A DNA stretch of 51,398 nucleotides from assembly GCA_004535785.1 (NCBI GenBank), contig SPIB01000001.1, forward strand, positions 226,357-277,754, read 5' to 3'. Numbering within the stretch: position 1 is the first letter of the stretch; each line of letters starts with the position of its first letter. The DNA comes from Gammaproteobacteria bacterium LSUCC0112 (GTDB lineage: Bacteria; Pseudomonadota; Gammaproteobacteria; Pseudomonadales; Pseudohongiellaceae). Positions 35,809 to 45,842 of this stretch are shown here, one piece after another. Under the pieces are notes generated by a model. It was not told where the DNA came from. It ran no database searches and worked only from the letters and a program-made list of their open reading frames with translations. Position numbers and translations under genes: made by a program.

Positions 35809-36468
35809 TTAATTAAATCCATGTTCGGCCAAAAACGCTTGCGTGAGACCCGCACTGGCGTACGGCTGCGCGGCTTTGTCTCCAAGGATCAGCCGTTCCA
35901 GATAACGACTGATCAGATCCACCTCAATATTGACCTGATGCCCGACGCGATAGGTATGGATAATGGTGGCGTTCTGCGTGTGGGGGATGATGTTAACACC
36001 GAACACGGCACCGGACACAGCGTTGACCGTCAGGCTGGTCCCATCAATACATACCGAGCCTTTCTGGGCAATGTACTTGGCCAGTTCGTCCGGCACACGC
36101 ACCTCGATACGCCAGCTGCCGCCATCTTCGCTGAGGCTGATAATCTCACCAACACCATCCACATGACCGCTGACCAGATGCCCACCCAAGCGTGTGCGTG
36201 GCGTCAGGGCTTTTTCCAGGTTGACTTTTGAACCGGATTTCAGAAAACGAAAGGTGGTCAGGCTGATGGTTTCGTTGGACACATCGGCACAGAAACTCTG
36301 CTGATCAAAATCAGTCACTGTCAGGCAGCAACCGTTGACCGCAATACTGTCACCCAGTTTGACGTCAGAAAAATCCAGCGCCGGGCAACTGACACGCAGA
36401 CGCCATTCTTTGCTGCGCAGGCTCAGCTCACTGACCTGCCCCAAGGCTTCAATGATTCCAGTAAACAT
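35809..36468 (-). CDS. ribE: Riboflavin synthase, alpha subunit
   Basis: RibE dismutates two lumazines to riboflavin. The start MFTGIIEALG is the invariant family opening; the in-frame upstream extension is rejected because those residues are encoded in the end of ribD. Two lumazine-binding repeats are visible: DSIAVNGCCLTV with HLVSGHVDG in the first, and VCIDGTSLTVNAV with a similar tail in the second. The total is 219 residues (E. coli 213). It lies 4 bases after ribD. Confidence 0.96.
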   Translation of the reverse strand: MFTGIIEALGQVSELSLRSKEWRLRVSCPALDFSDVKLGDSIAVNGCCLTVTDFDQQSFCADVSNETISLTTFRFLKSGSKVNLEKALTPRTRLGGHLVSGHVDGVGEIISLSEDGGSWRIEVRVPDELAKYIAQKGSVCIDGTSLTVNAVSGAVFGVNIIPHTQNATIIHTYRVGHQVNIEVDLISRYLERLILGDKAAQPYASAGLTQAFLAEHGFN

Positions 36469-36472
36469 GTGC

Positions 36473-37618
36473 TTAACTCCTCTGACCAGGTGGGTTGACG
36501 TCGGCGATCCGCGTCGGCACGGCAATCAGGCGGCAATCGTCGCCTAACTGCACGACGTCAACAATCTTCAGGCTGATCTGATCCTGCATCCGCGTCATAC
36601 CGTCGAGTTTAAACAAGGGCATGGCGTCATTGCCGAGCAGTTTGGCACCCATATAAATGACCAGTTCGTCCACCAGACCTGCCTGTATCATGGCACCGGC
36701 TAACGTAGGACCGGCTTCGATCAACACATCATTACAATCAAAATCCAGCGCCAACAGACTGAGTGTTGCACGCAGATCAACCTGCCCGCTGTCTGTCATG
36801 GGCATCGAGCGCACCAGTACACCCGCGCGGTCATAGCGCGCGTCATCCGTCAACGCTGTTGACGCACACAACAACAATACGTCGCCGTCGGATTCAAAAA
36901 TGCGCGCGTCCATGGGGGTACGCAATGCGGAATCCAGCACTACACGCAACGGCTGCTTACCCGCCAGATGCCGGGCACGCGGATCCGTTAACTCTTCAAC
37001 ACGGACGTTCAACGAGGGATTGTCGACCAACACGGTATTCACACCGGTCAACACCGCGCAGCTGGAGGCACGCAGGCGCTGCACATCGGCGCGCGCGGCG
37101 GGACCGGTGATCCATTTGCTTTCACCACTGGCCATGGCAGTCCGGCCATCCAGACTCATCGCCATCTTGCAACGCACCCACGGCAAGCCGTGTTTCATAC
37201 GTTTGATAAACCCGGGATTGATAGCATCCGCTTGTTCGGGCAATACCGGCCCGCTGACCTTGATGCCAGCCTCACGCATACGCGTTAACCCGCGACCGGA
37301 CACTTTGGGATTGGGATCAGCACCGGCAAAAATCACCTCGGCGACACCGGCATGAATCAATGCATCCGAGCAGGGCGGCGTGCGTCCGGTATGTGAGCAT
37401 GGCTCCAGCGACACGTACACGGTGGCGCCATGGGCACGCTCACCCGCCTGCCGCAAGGCATTGGCTTCTGCATGCGGATCACCGGCACGCGCGTGAAAAC
37501 CTTCACCCACAATCTCTCCGTCGCGCACAATCACGCAACCTACCCGAGGGTTAGGGCCGGCCGTCAATACCGACTGGGCGAGGGCCAGCGCCCTTTGCAT
37601 AGCTTGTTCAGCAATCAC
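36473..37618 (-). CDS. ribD: Bifunctional riboflavin deaminase/reductase
   Basis: RibD deaminates and then reduces the pyrimidine intermediate of riboflavin synthesis. The N-terminal deaminase zinc site is HAE in DPHAEANALRQAG, with cysteines in SLEPCSHTGRTPPC. The C-terminal reductase has CKMAMSLDGRTAMASGESKWITG and LIEAGPTLAGAMI. The 381 residues match E. coli (367). The start is GTG at 37618, with GGAG about 10 bases upstream. It is preceded by nrdR (83-base gap) and followed directly by ribE. Confidence 0.96.
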   Translation of the reverse strand: MIAEQAMQRALALAQSVLTAGPNPRVGCVIVRDGEIVGEGFHARAGDPHAEANALRQAGERAHGATVYVSLEPCSHTGRTPPCSDALIHAGVAEVIFAGADPNPKVSGRGLTRMREAGIKVSGPVLPEQADAINPGFIKRMKHGLPWVRCKMAMSLDGRTAMASGESKWITGPAARADVQRLRASSCAVLTGVNTVLVDNPSLNVRVEELTDPRARHLAGKQPLRVVLDSALRTPMDARIFESDGDVLLLCASTALTDDARYDRAGVLVRSMPMTDSGQVDLRATLSLLALDFDCNDVLIEAGPTLAGAMIQAGLVDELVIYMGAKLLGNDAMPLFKLDGMTRMQDQISLKIVDVVQLGDDCRLIAVPTRIADVNPPGQRS

Positions 37619-37701
37619 CGATACATGACTCCAGCAGGCCCGGGAAACGCAACAGTCAACACTGCCGCTTCACGACGGATTGTCAGGGACTCTTTGTAAC
37701 A

Positions 37702-38190
37702 TCAGCCCTGATCAGAGGTTTTGGGTTCTGGCGGATGATCATCATTGGACAATCGATCGATCTCGGCCCTGAACTCGTTCAGATCTTTGAAACTGCGGTA
37801 CACCGACGCAAAGCGGACAAACGCCACTTCGTCCAGTTGTCGCAACTCACGCATGACCGCTTCACCGACCAATTCGGACGGTACTTCGCGTTCGCCGGTC
37901 GCCCGGATGTGATGCTTGATACGGTTAACGGCTGACTCAACGGCTTCTACACTCACCGGCCGCTTTTCCAGCGCTTTATTGAGGCCGGAATACAGTTTGC
38001 TCTCGTCAAAGGGCTCACGATTGCCGTTTTGCTTGATGATGCGCGGCATCACCAGCTCAGCCGTTTCATAGGTCGTAAACCGTTCTTCACAAGTGATGCA
38101 TTCACGACGACGTCGCACCTGGTCGCCTTCCGCGACCAGCCGCGAGTCAATCACCTTGGTATCCAGCGCGCCACAAAAGGGACAATGCAT
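37702..38190 (-). CDS. nrdR: Transcriptional repressor NrdR
   Basis: NrdR represses ribonucleotide reductase genes in response to ATP/dATP. The N-terminal zinc ribbon is MHCPFC...[16 protein letters not shown]. The ATP-cone domain follows ([17 protein letters not shown], then [19 protein letters not shown]). It has 162 residues (E. coli 149) with a short acidic C-terminal tail. Position between glyA and ribD is conserved in gammaproteobacteria. Confidence 0.97.
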   Translation of the reverse strand: MHCPFCGALDTKVIDSRLVAEGDQVRRRRECITCEERFTTYETAELVMPRIIKQNGNREPFDESKLYSGLNKALEKRPVSVEAVESAVNRIKHHIRATGEREVPSELVGEAVMRELRQLDEVAFVRFASVYRSFKDLNEFRAEIDRLSNDDHPPEPKTSDQG

Positions 38191-38214
38191 GGTCAGGCGT
38201 CTCGATGCGCTTGT

Positions 38215-39474
38215 TTACGCGCTTTTGTACACAGGAAAGCGCGCACACAGCGCTTTGACTTTTTCACGCACCGCATCAATCACAGACTCGTTATTGATGT
38301 CGTCCAGAATGTCACACATCCACTCGGTCAGCTGCGCGACTTCGGCTTCTTTAAATCCACGACGTGTCACGGCGGGTGAGCCAATACGCAGACCGCTGGT
38401 CACAAAGGGCGGACGCGGATCGTTTGGCACCGCATTCTTGTTCACCGTAATGTAAGCACGACCCAGCGCGGCATCGGCGTCTTTACCGGTGATTTCCTGT
38501 TTGACCAGACTGAGCAGGAACAGGTGGTCATCGGTACCGCCGGACACCACTTCAAATCCACGTTTGATAAAACCTTCCGCCATCACGCGTGCGTTTTTAA
38601 CCACCTGCTGCTGGTAGGTTTTGAAATCATCACTCATGGCTTCTTTGAAACACACAGCTTTGGCAGCAATGATGTGCATCAACGGACCGCCCTGACTTTC
38701 CGGGAACACCGCAAAGTTCAACTTTTTCTCCAACTCGGGATTAGCCTTGGCCAGAATGATACCGCCGCGTGGACCACCCAATGTTTTATGTGTGGTGGTG
38801 GTGGTCACATCTGCAATCTGCACCGGGCTGGGGTAAACACCCGCAGCGACCAGGCCTGCAATGTGCGCCATGTCCACTAACAAGTAGGCACCGACTTTAT
38901 CGGCGATATCGCGGAATTTCTGCCAATCAATGATGCGTGAGTAGGCCGAGAAACCGGCCACGATCATTTTGGGTTTGTGCTCAAGCGCCAGCGCTTCTAC
39001 TTCGGCGTAGTCAATTTCGCCGGTCTGGTCGTTAATGCCGTACTGAACAGCGTTATAGATGCGGCCAGAGAAACTGACACTGGCACCGTGCGTCAGGTGA
39101 CCACCGTGTGCCAGGCTCATGCCCAATACCGTGTCGCCCGGCTTCAGCAGTGCAAAATACACCGCCGCGTTGGCCTGTGAACCGGAGTGAGGCTGGACGT
39201 TGGCGTAGTCGGCACCAAACAGCTGCTTGGCACGCTCGATGGCCAATGTCTCAACCACATCAACAAACTCACAACCACCGTAATAACGCTTGCCCGGATA
39301 ACCTTCGGCGTATTTGTTGGTCAGTACACTGCCCTGCGCTTCCATCACACGTGGGCTGGTGTAGTTTTCAGAGGCGATGAGCTCGATATGCTCTTCCTGA
39401 CGCTGACGCTCGCCTTCAATGGCTTCAAACAAATCCGGATCAAAGTCTTTAATAGTCATGCTGGTAGTAAACAT
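38215..39474 (-). CDS. glyA: Serine hydroxymethyltransferase
   Basis: GlyA interconverts serine and glycine with tetrahydrofolate and supplies one-carbon units. The PLP lysine lies in [43 protein letters not shown] and [16 protein letters not shown] are family blocks. The ATG at 39474 is preceded by GGGGA and gives 419 residues (E. coli 417). It leads the glyA-nrdR-rib operon, 24 bases before nrdR. Confidence 0.97.
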   Translation of the reverse strand: MFTTSMTIKDFDPDLFEAIEGERQRQEEHIELIASENYTSPRVMEAQGSVLTNKYAEGYPGKRYYGGCEFVDVVETLAIERAKQLFGADYANVQPHSGSQANAAVYFALLKPGDTVLGMSLAHGGHLTHGASVSFSGRIYNAVQYGINDQTGEIDYAEVEALALEHKPKMIVAGFSAYSRIIDWQKFRDIADKVGAYLLVDMAHIAGLVAAGVYPSPVQIADVTTTTTHKTLGGPRGGIILAKANPELEKKLNFAVFPESQGGPLMHIIAAKAVCFKEAMSDDFKTYQQQVVKNARVMAEGFIKRGFEVVSGGTDDHLFLLSLVKQEITGKDADAALGRAYITVNKNAVPNDPRPPFVTSGLRIGSPAVTRRGFKEAEVAQLTEWMCDILDDINNESVIDAVREKVKALCARFPVYKSA

Positions 39475-39760
39475 GCAAGTCCCCGCTAAGTGGTAAGTCA
39501 GAAGCTGGTTGGGCTGGAGCGTGAGTGCGCTGGAGCCTGTGGCCCCTTGCGTCAATCAAGGGCAGCCTTTCGATGGAGCGGCATTTTACATGATGTGCGG
39601 GTTCAGAGCACTCGGAAATTCTTCATGTTTATCTGTGTTAATACTCGTTGACAACATTCATGGCTTTCACGCACATTTCGTGTACCCATTCAGGCTGACA
39701 ACTGCCTCGCATCAGGCGACTCGGCACGACAAAAACCAACAATAACGGAAACGAATCGTC
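39475..39760. other. Divergent intergenic region between glyA and the diguanylate cyclase
   Basis: These 286 bases must hold promoters for glyA (leftward) and the GGDEF gene (rightward). I looked for a glycine or SAM/SAH riboswitch upstream of glyA and see no convincing one. There is no repeat or small ORF with a good ribosome-binding site. Confidence 0.45.
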
Positions 39761-40909
39761 ATGGCTTTGCAACTGGATACTGCCACGTTGATTTTGATGT
39801 TCATCACACTGGCAATGACTGCCTTTCTTGTGATGTTGCTGATTTGGCGCATCAACCGGGACATGCCAGGCGTTCTGCACTGGATGGTGGCGACACTGCT
39901 CAACACAGCCTCAGCGTTGGCGACACTGCTGTATGCGCTGTCAGGCAGCGATGCCGGGTGGGGACCATTTCTAAGTAACTGTATCAGTATGGGTGCCAAT
40001 GTATTGGTGTTGGAAGGCGCGCTGCTGTTCCGCGGCTATGCATCGCAGCGTCGTTGGCCCTATTTTCTGGTTTTGTTAATCGTATTTACCGCGGTGACCT
40101 GGATCTATCGCCTGGACCCGGCGGTCAGCGACACCCTTCACGACATGTTGACGATGTCATTTCAGCTTCTCGCTGGCGCGGTACTGTTGTGGCAGATAGC
40201 CGATCGAGGCGAACTGCAGGCCAACCTGCTGGCGGCCATCTCCGGCATGCTGATCGGACTGCTGATCCTCTGGCGACTGGGATTGGCCAACAGCGGGAGT
40301 GACCTTGCTGCACAAGGACAGGAATCACAGGCGACGCAATGGTATCTGTTTGCGGCAGCCAACTTGCATGTGGCCTGGATTTTCGGGTTAAGCGTGGCCT
40401 GCTACTACCGCTCGCGCAGAGAAGTGATGTCTCTGGCACGGGAAGATGCACTCACCGCGCTCCCCAATCGGCGCTGGATTGACGAAATGCTCTCACAGAC
40501 GCTGGCCGAGGCACGACGCAGCGGTCAACAATTTGCCGTCATCATGCTCGATATCAATCAGTTCAAGCGGGTGAACGACAAATTTGGTCACAGCGCCGGC
40601 GATAAAGTTCTCACAGAAGTTGCAGATCGCTTACGAAAGGCCGTCCGCGCGTCTGACTTTGCCGGACGACTGGGCGGTGACGAGTTTGTGGTGCTTGCGC
40701 GGAGGATGAACTCAGCGGCCCTGTTAAACCAGTTGGTCGACCGTATTCGTCAGCAGTTAAACGGCGCATTGGACTTGAATGGTCATACGATCGACATCAG
40801 GGTCAGCGTTGGCACCGCCGTGTATCCCATTGCAGGCGACACTTCTGATCTGCTATTAGGAGTCGCCGATGCCGACATGTATCGTGACAAGGGCAGACAA
40901 GCGAGTTAA
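39761..40909 (+). CDS. Membrane diguanylate cyclase (GGDEF)
   Basis: 382 residues. About seven hydrophobic helices occupy ~1-215, forming an unnamed membrane sensor. A GGDEF domain begins with AREDALTALPNRRWID. The active-site motif GGDEF is at 305-309 in AGRLGGDEFVVLARR, so catalysis is expected. An inhibitory I-site RxxD (RASD, 296-299) lies exactly five residues before it, so product feedback is likely. There is no EAL domain. It makes cyclic-di-GMP; a PilZ-domain protein at 44699-45079 could respond to it. It is convergent with the OmpA gene. Confidence 0.92.
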   Translation: MALQLDTATLILMFITLAMTAFLVMLLIWRINRDMPGVLHWMVATLLNTASALATLLYALSGSDAGWGPFLSNCISMGANVLVLEGALLFRGYASQRRWPYFLVLLIVFTAVTWIYRLDPAVSDTLHDMLTMSFQLLAGAVLLWQIADRGELQANLLAAISGMLIGLLILWRLGLANSGSDLAAQGQESQATQWYLFAAANLHVAWIFGLSVACYYRSRREVMSLAREDALTALPNRRWIDEMLSQTLAEARRSGQQFAVIMLDINQFKRVNDKFGHSAGDKVLTEVADRLRKAVRASDFAGRLGGDEFVVLARRMNSAALLNQLVDRIRQQLNGALDLNGHTIDIRVSVGTAVYPIAGDTSDLLLGVADADMYRDKGRQAS

Positions 40910-40951
40910 TGCAAGAGGCCACGTCTCAATCTGCGTTCGCGGACGGATAAA

Positions 40952-40975
40952 GGGACAGCGTGGTGGCGCTGTCCC
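40952..40975. terminator. Hairpin between convergent GGDEF and OmpA genes
   Basis: GGGACAGCG (40952-40960), loop TGGTGG, CGCTGTCCC (40967-40975): a 9-bp GC-rich perfect stem. It sits in the 76-base gap between two convergent stops. On the minus strand TTTATCC follows, a short T-run, so it best serves the OmpA transcript. Confidence 0.6.
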
Positions 40976-40985
40976 CGACACCTCA

Positions 40986-42110
40986 TCACGGCGTTCGCGT
41001 ACCGTTAATCTCAACCACCACACGACGATCAGGTGCCAGACAGGCGATGGTTGCGGCATTGCTGCCCAACCCGCGACATCCGGTTGCCGGCGTTACTGGT
41101 TGATCATTGGCAACGCCACTGGCAGTGATGCGGTTGGCAGGAATTCCGCCCTGAATCAGATAGGCTCGCACGGCATTGGCGCGCCGCTCTGACAAGCCTA
41201 GGTTATAGTCGCGTGTTCCGATGCGATCGGTGTGCCCGATCACAATCACCGCCTCGTAACTCAGGCCATTGATCTGCCGCACCAGCGCGTCCAGTTCCTG
41301 CCTGCCACTGGCAGTCAACACAGACTCATCAAAATCAAACAACGCGCTGGCTGCCAAGGTCACACTGACCGGTTGTGGCGCGGCGGCCGGCGCAGGTGGC
41401 GGCACGGGCGCCGGCGCGGATGCTTCGACAACAGGCGCGGGCGCGGGTGAGCGACCGAAGCGATAAACCACGCCCAAGGTCGCTGAATTTGCGTTTGAAT
41501 CAGTGATCTGGTTGGACGGCAACCGTGCCTGTTCCCATTCTGCGCGCAGAGACAGTGCCTCGGAAATGGCATACTCCAGACCTACACCGACCTTGGCTTT
41601 GGACTCACGGTGCGTGCGATTAACAAACCCACTGGCCGCAGCGCCGCTGGCCGCAAACGACTGCTTGACCGAGGTACGCGCCATGCCGGCCCGTAACAGG
41701 CCAGACAGATTGGCTGTGAAGGGGATTGTCGCCACGACATCCAGTCCGAAGCCTGACAAATCGGCTTTACCACTCAGATTGTTGGCGGGCCGCAGCGTGG
41801 CACCAAAATCGTAGCTACCAAAATCGAAGTAGCTCAACTCGGTAGCAAGGTAACGATTAAAGTCGTATCCCGCCAGCACCTTCCATGCGGTATCACGATC
41901 GGATGCATCAAGCGTGTTGAATGAAAACCCGTTTGGTTGCAAGGTACGCGATAAACTGCCGGACGAAATGTTGCCAAGGCTTTTACCTAGACTCAGTCCG
42001 CTGTAAAAACCGCTGTCCTGAGCCACTGCCTGAGAACCTGCAAACACCAGTGTCATCGCGACCGCCAGTGAAGAAAGTGAACTTTTTCTGTGAGTGTTGA
42101 ACTTCATCAT
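40986..42110 (-). CDS. OmpA-family outer membrane protein
   Basis: 374 residues. The ATG at 42110 follows GGAGGAG by 6 bases. The Sec leader ends QAVAQ. An eight-strand OmpA-like barrel follows (GFYSGLSLGKSLGN, WKVLAGYDFNRYLATELSYFDFG, ending ATLGVVYRFGRS). Next is an Ala/Pro hinge near residue 230 and a C-terminal peptidoglycan-binding domain with ALFDFDESVLT, IGHTDRIGTRDYNLGLSERRA and RRVVVEING. A disulfide is possible (GCRGLGSNAATIAC). It tethers outer membrane and cell wall. Confidence 0.93.
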   Translation of the reverse strand: MMKFNTHRKSSLSSLAVAMTLVFAGSQAVAQDSGFYSGLSLGKSLGNISSGSLSRTLQPNGFSFNTLDASDRDTAWKVLAGYDFNRYLATELSYFDFGSYDFGATLRPANNLSGKADLSGFGLDVVATIPFTANLSGLLRAGMARTSVKQSFAASGAAASGFVNRTHRESKAKVGVGLEYAISEALSLRAEWEQARLPSNQITDSNANSATLGVVYRFGRSPAPAPVVEASAPAPVPPPAPAAAPQPVSVTLAASALFDFDESVLTASGRQELDALVRQINGLSYEAVIVIGHTDRIGTRDYNLGLSERRANAVRAYLIQGGIPANRITASGVANDQPVTPATGCRGLGSNAATIACLAPDRRVVVEINGTRTP

Positions 42111-42253
42111 GGGCGTCTCCTCCATATCGAACGGTTTTTAATACTGAGACCTAGTATGTCATATTTTTTTTTGGCGTATAACAACATCGCTGGTATAAGC
42201 TGTGTCTGCCGCAACAACAGAATCCGGTATTTTCAAATGGAGAAATCAACGCA

Positions 42254-42694
42254 ATGAACCCTGTCAATTTCGATTTATTAAAAGGCCTGTTCAATTCCGC
42301 AGACAGCGACAACAGTTCCAGGCAATTATTAAAAGAGATTCTAGTACTGGTCCTTGCCCGCGCCACCCGGGCTGACACAAACATCGAAAACGACGAGTTA
42401 GAGACCGTGCAGTCCATCCTCGCCAATGTGCTGGGCGAAACCATCAGCGTGGCTGATATCAAACTGGCAGCGACCTCTGAAATGTTTGAACGACGATCCC
42501 TTGATCGTTCACTGACAAAAGCGACACGCAAACTCAGTGACGAAGATCGCATCCTGATTCTGCAATGTCTTGCCCAGGTATTTCGCGCCGACAATCACAT
42601 CCGGGAACTTGAACTCGACTATTTTGACCGTGTCGCCAATGCCCTGAAAGCAACCCCTTCTGAAATTGCAGGTTTGCGTGCAGGTCCGATCTAA
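42254..42694 (+). CDS. TerB-like helical protein
   Basis: 146 residues, all-helical, with two similar halves. The motif ILVLVLARATRADTNIENDELETVQSI is repeated in ILQCLAQVFRADNHIRELELDYFDRVA. The A/F-RADxxIxxxELxxVxxI pattern is the TerB/TerB-like signature with conserved acidic residues. An ATGGAG-type site lies near the start. Solitary TerB proteins are mostly uncharacterised; the name does not imply tellurite resistance here because no other ter genes are present. It diverges from the OmpA gene. Confidence 0.8.
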   Translation: MNPVNFDLLKGLFNSADSDNSSRQLLKEILVLVLARATRADTNIENDELETVQSILANVLGETISVADIKLAATSEMFERRSLDRSLTKATRKLSDEDRILILQCLAQVFRADNHIRELELDYFDRVANALKATPSEIAGLRAGPI

Positions 42695-42861
42695 GTACCC
42701 AGCTTCTGTCACAGGGGCTTTTTACTTTGCGAAGAGTCCCTACGGCAGTTGATTAGCCACAAAAACCGAGCACTTATCGGTTTCCAATCAAGATCGCTGT
42801 TTTAACAACGCGCACCATGTGGCATAGGCGGAATTTTTGATCTCCTCCCCCTGACCCAACA

Positions 42862-42870
42862 TGCTAGAAT
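42862..42870 (+). promoter_or_regulatory. Candidate extended -10 promoter of ettA
   Basis: TGC followed by TAGAAT matches the extended -10 pattern, 70 bases before the ettA ATG. The discriminator GCCGGCC that follows is identical to that of the tRNA-Pro promoter at the right end. No good -35 is spaced correctly. Confidence 0.5.
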
Positions 42871-42939
42871 GCCGGCCAGTCAACAATCGCCGCCAAGGCA
42901 ATTCCTGCGCAGCCAGTAATCCCGGAGATCATCAGCGTT

Positions 42940-44607
42940 ATGGCACAGTTCGTATACACCATGCACCGCGTGGGCAAAGTTGTCCCGCCTAAAAAAGAAA
43001 TCCTCAAAGACATCTCCCTGTCGTTCTTCCCCGGCGCCAAAATAGGCGTGTTGGGCTTAAACGGTTCAGGTAAATCCACTTTGCTGCGCATCATGGCGGG
43101 CGTCGACAAAGAATATAACGGCGAAGCGCGCGCGCAGACGGGCATCAACGTCGGTTACCTGCCGCAGGAGCCTGCGTTAAATCCGGCCAAAGACGTGCGT
43201 GGCAACGTTGAAGAAGGCATGGGCGAGATCATCAAACTGCTGGAAGAATTCAACGCCATCAGCGACCGTTTTGCCGAGCCAATGAGCGATGACGAAATGA
43301 ACGATCTTCTTGAAAAACAAGGGGAACTGCAAAACGCCATCGACGCCGCCAACGGCTGGGATCTGGAGCGCACACTGGAGCGCGCCGCCGATGCACTGCG
43401 TCTGCCGCCGTGGGATGCGGATGTGACCAAACTGTCCGGTGGTGAAAAACGCCGCGTGGCCCTGTGCCGCCTGCTGCTGTCCAACCCCGACATGTTACTG
43501 CTCGACGAGCCTACCAACCATCTGGACGCGGAAAGCGTGGCCTGGCTGGAACGTTTCCTGGTGGAATTCCCCGGCACTGTGGTGGCAATTACCCACGACC
43601 GTTATTTCCTTGATAACGCCGCCGGCTGGATTCTGGAACTTGACCGAGGTCACGGCATCCCCTACGAAGGCAACTACACCAACTGGCTGGAAACCAAAGA
43701 AGCACGGCTGGAAACCGAAGCCAAGCAGGAAGCTGCGCGAGAAAAGACTATCCGCTCAGAACTGGAGTGGGTGCGCAGCAACCCCAAAGGCCGTCAGGCC
43801 AAGAGCAAAGCGCGTATGGCGCGTTTTGAAGAGCTGAACTCACAGGAATTCCAGAAGCGCAACGAAACCACCGAGCTGTACATTCCGCCGGGGCCACGTC
43901 TGGGCGACAAAGTGCTGGAAGTGAAAAACCTGTGCAAAGGCTTTGGTGATCGTGTGCTGATCAACGACCTGTCGTTCTCCATGCCCAAAGGCGCCATCGT
44001 TGGCATCATTGGCGGTAACGGCGCGGGTAAAACCACCTTCCTGCGCATGCTGACCGGTGTTGAGCAACCGGACAGCGGTACCATTGAACTGGGCGAAACC
44101 GTGGATCTGGCCTATGTTGACCAGAGCCGCGACTCACTCAACGACAGTAAAACCGTGTGGGAAGAATTGTCCGACGGACAGGACATCCTGCAGATTGGTC
44201 GCTACGAGATTCCGTCACGCGCGTACGCCGGCCGGTTCAACTTCCGCGGCGGCGACCAGCAGAAGTTCATCAAGGACCTGTCCGGTGGTGAGCGTAACCG
44301 TCTGCACCTCGCCAAACTGCTTAAGCGCGGCGCCAACGTGCTGCTGTTGGACGAACCGACCAACGATCTCGACGTGGAAACCCTGCGCGCACTGGAAGAA
44401 GGTCTGTTGAACTTCCCCGGCGCGGCCATTGTGGTGTCGCACGACCGCTGGTTCCTCGACCGCATCTGTACACACATCCTTGCGTTTGAAGGTGACAGTC
44501 AGGTAGTGTTCCACGAAGGCAACTATTCCGACTACGAAGCTGACCGCCGCAAGCGGCTGGGTTCGGATTTCCAGCCGACACGCGTCAAATACCGAAAACT
44601 CGGTTAA
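42940..44607 (+). CDS. ettA: Energy-dependent translational throttle protein EttA
   Basis: EttA is an ABC-F ATPase that binds the ribosomal E site and gates the first peptide bond according to ATP/ADP. It has two ATPase domains. Domain 1 has [12 protein letters not shown] and [11 protein letters not shown] with [11 protein letters not shown]. Domain 2 has [11 protein letters not shown] and [11 protein letters not shown] with [11 protein letters not shown]. They are joined by the charged linker ([21 protein letters not shown]). The 555 residues equal E. coli EttA, and there are no membrane segments. A GGAG site precedes the ATG. Confidence 0.97.
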   Translation: MAQFVYTMHRVGKVVPPKKEILKDISLSFFPGAKIGVLGLNGSGKSTLLRIMAGVDKEYNGEARAQTGINVGYLPQEPALNPAKDVRGNVEEGMGEIIKLLEEFNAISDRFAEPMSDDEMNDLLEKQGELQNAIDAANGWDLERTLERAADALRLPPWDADVTKLSGGEKRRVALCRLLLSNPDMLLLDEPTNHLDAESVAWLERFLVEFPGTVVAITHDRYFLDNAAGWILELDRGHGIPYEGNYTNWLETKEARLETEAKQEAAREKTIRSELEWVRSNPKGRQAKSKARMARFEELNSQEFQKRNETTELYIPPGPRLGDKVLEVKNLCKGFGDRVLINDLSFSMPKGAIVGIIGGNGAGKTTFLRMLTGVEQPDSGTIELGETVDLAYVDQSRDSLNDSKTVWEELSDGQDILQIGRYEIPSRAYAGRFNFRGGDQQKFIKDLSGGERNRLHLAKLLKRGANVLLLDEPTNDLDVETLRALEEGLLNFPGAAIVVSHDRWFLDRICTHILAFEGDSQVVFHEGNYSDYEADRRKRLGSDFQPTRVKYRKLG

Positions 44608-44698
44608 TTACACTCAAGCTGTTCTGCGGATGGCCGATAGAGTCCGTGGGAAGGGACAGAAACAACAACCCGACCCACGACCAGCCAGAGAGCAAAAA

Positions 44699-45079
44699 AT
44701 GTCAGAGACCACGGGTAATTCCGCAGAACATCCATCACGCAGGGAATTCACACGCATCTTTTTTGATGCCGAAACAGTGATTATTCAGGGCGATCACATC
44801 TGGCCAGTGCAGTTGGTCGACATTTCCCTGCGCGGTGTTTTGATCAGAATATTGCCGGATCAATTCCTGCGTGATGCCGCCCAACTGGATGTTAGCATCC
44901 ACTTGGGCGGCGGCACAGAAATCTGTATGTCTGTGCGTATTATCAGCCAGCAGGGTGATCTCGTAAGGCTGACGTGTGAACACATCGATGTGGACAGCAT
45001 GACGCACCTGCGTCGCCTGGTTGAGCTCAATGTGGGCGATACCAGTCTGCTGGAGCGCGAGTTGCACGCGCTGGCGTAA
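44699..45079 (+). CDS. PilZ-domain protein
   Basis: 126 residues from the ATG giving MSETTGNSAEHPSRRE; an in-frame ATG at 44630 is possible but encodes a low-complexity Q/P/R extension. The cyclic-di-GMP motif is present as RREFTR, the RxxxR element, and about 30 residues later DISLRGVLI, the D/NxSxxG element. The rest is a small beta-barrel (LDVSIHLGGGTEICMSVRI) and a helix. It probably binds cyclic-di-GMP, and the GGDEF protein at 39761-40909 is a possible source. Downstream effect is unknown. Confidence 0.85.
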   Translation: MSETTGNSAEHPSRREFTRIFFDAETVIIQGDHIWPVQLVDISLRGVLIRILPDQFLRDAAQLDVSIHLGGGTEICMSVRIISQQGDLVRLTCEHIDVDSMTHLRRLVELNVGDTSLLERELHALA

Positions 45080-45095
45080 CCCTCAAGACAATATC

Positions 45096-45842
45096 TCAAA
45101 CATCCAGACTGGCGCGCAGATCCTGCAAGCGGCTTTGCCGTTCTTCATAACTTAATGGCCGCGACGGGTTTTCCGGCAACGCCTGCACCATTGGCACCTC
45201 CAGCTGTTCACCGTGCATCACCCGTTGACACAACTGTTTGTAATAGTAGGAAAACAGTGGGAAAACCTTGTCCTCAGGCTCCGTCGCCAACAGATACCAG
45301 TCAGTGGTTTTACCCGCAAAATACACTGCCGGATGGCTCCAATCATGCTGATGTTTGGGCGCAGGTGCCCGACAGGCTTCGGTGTAAGCCTCCCATTCCG
45401 AGGGCAGACCAAACAGCTCAAACGACTGTTCACAGGCACGGATCATGGTTGAGATAGTGGGCAGGTAATCCTGGCTTTTTACCAGCCGCCGCGCGGCGGT
45501 GACCAACTGCAAAGGATGAAAATCTGACAGACATTCCAGCCAATATTTTTTGGCGAGGATCAGCCAATCCGGATCGCCGTAGGCTTTTTGATACTGGTTG
45601 TGATAGGCAAGCTCAAACTCAGCAAATATCTGATTGATGGCATCAATGAGATCGGGGCCGTTGCGTTGCGGCTGCTCACCATGATCGCTAAGGTCGTCGC
45701 GCCAATCGTCACCACGGTTATGGTGAGCAGACGAACCGCGCCCTGCTGAACCGTCACTCTGCCCAGCTGCGGTCTGTGAATCGCTTGAACGCGGCTTCAA
45801 GGCCCTGCCCGCCTCGTTCAGTAGCGAGTTGATCTTTTGCAT
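45096..45842 (-). CDS. Phage lambda P-like replication protein (putative helicase loader)
   Basis: 248 residues. After a low-complexity N-terminus, the body contains LIDAINQIFAEFELAYHNQY and AKKYWLECLSDFHPLQLVTAARRLVK. It also contains DYLPTISTMIRACE, the pattern of lambda replication protein P-type proteins, which load DnaB helicase. No ATPase motif is present, unlike DnaC. It follows the triple-DnaT gene with an unusually long overlap of about 89 bases if the first ATG is used; no good later start was found. Chromosomal location and no phage neighbours suggest a resident primosome factor. Family call is from motif memory. Confidence 0.72.
   Translation of the reverse strand: MQKINSLLNEAGRALKPRSSDSQTAAGQSDGSAGRGSSAHHNRGDDWRDDLSDHGEQPQRNGPDLIDAINQIFAEFELAYHNQYQKAYGDPDWLILAKKYWLECLSDFHPLQLVTAARRLVKSQDYLPTISTMIRACEQSFELFGLPSEWEAYTEACRAPAPKHQHDWSHPAVYFAGKTTDWYLLATEPEDKVFPLFSYYYKQLCQRVMHGEQLEVPMVQALPENPSRPLSYEERQSRLQDLRASLDV

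Noticed and set aside
35764-37701. FMN (RFN) riboswitch in the rib operon
   Set aside because: Gaps between rib genes are 4-83 bases, too short for the element, and no conserved RFN segments were seen upstream of ribD or ribBA.
42254-42694. Tellurite resistance function for the TerB-like gene
   Set aside because: No terA, terC, terD, terE or terZ nearby; single TerB-fold proteins are widespread and not tied to tellurite.
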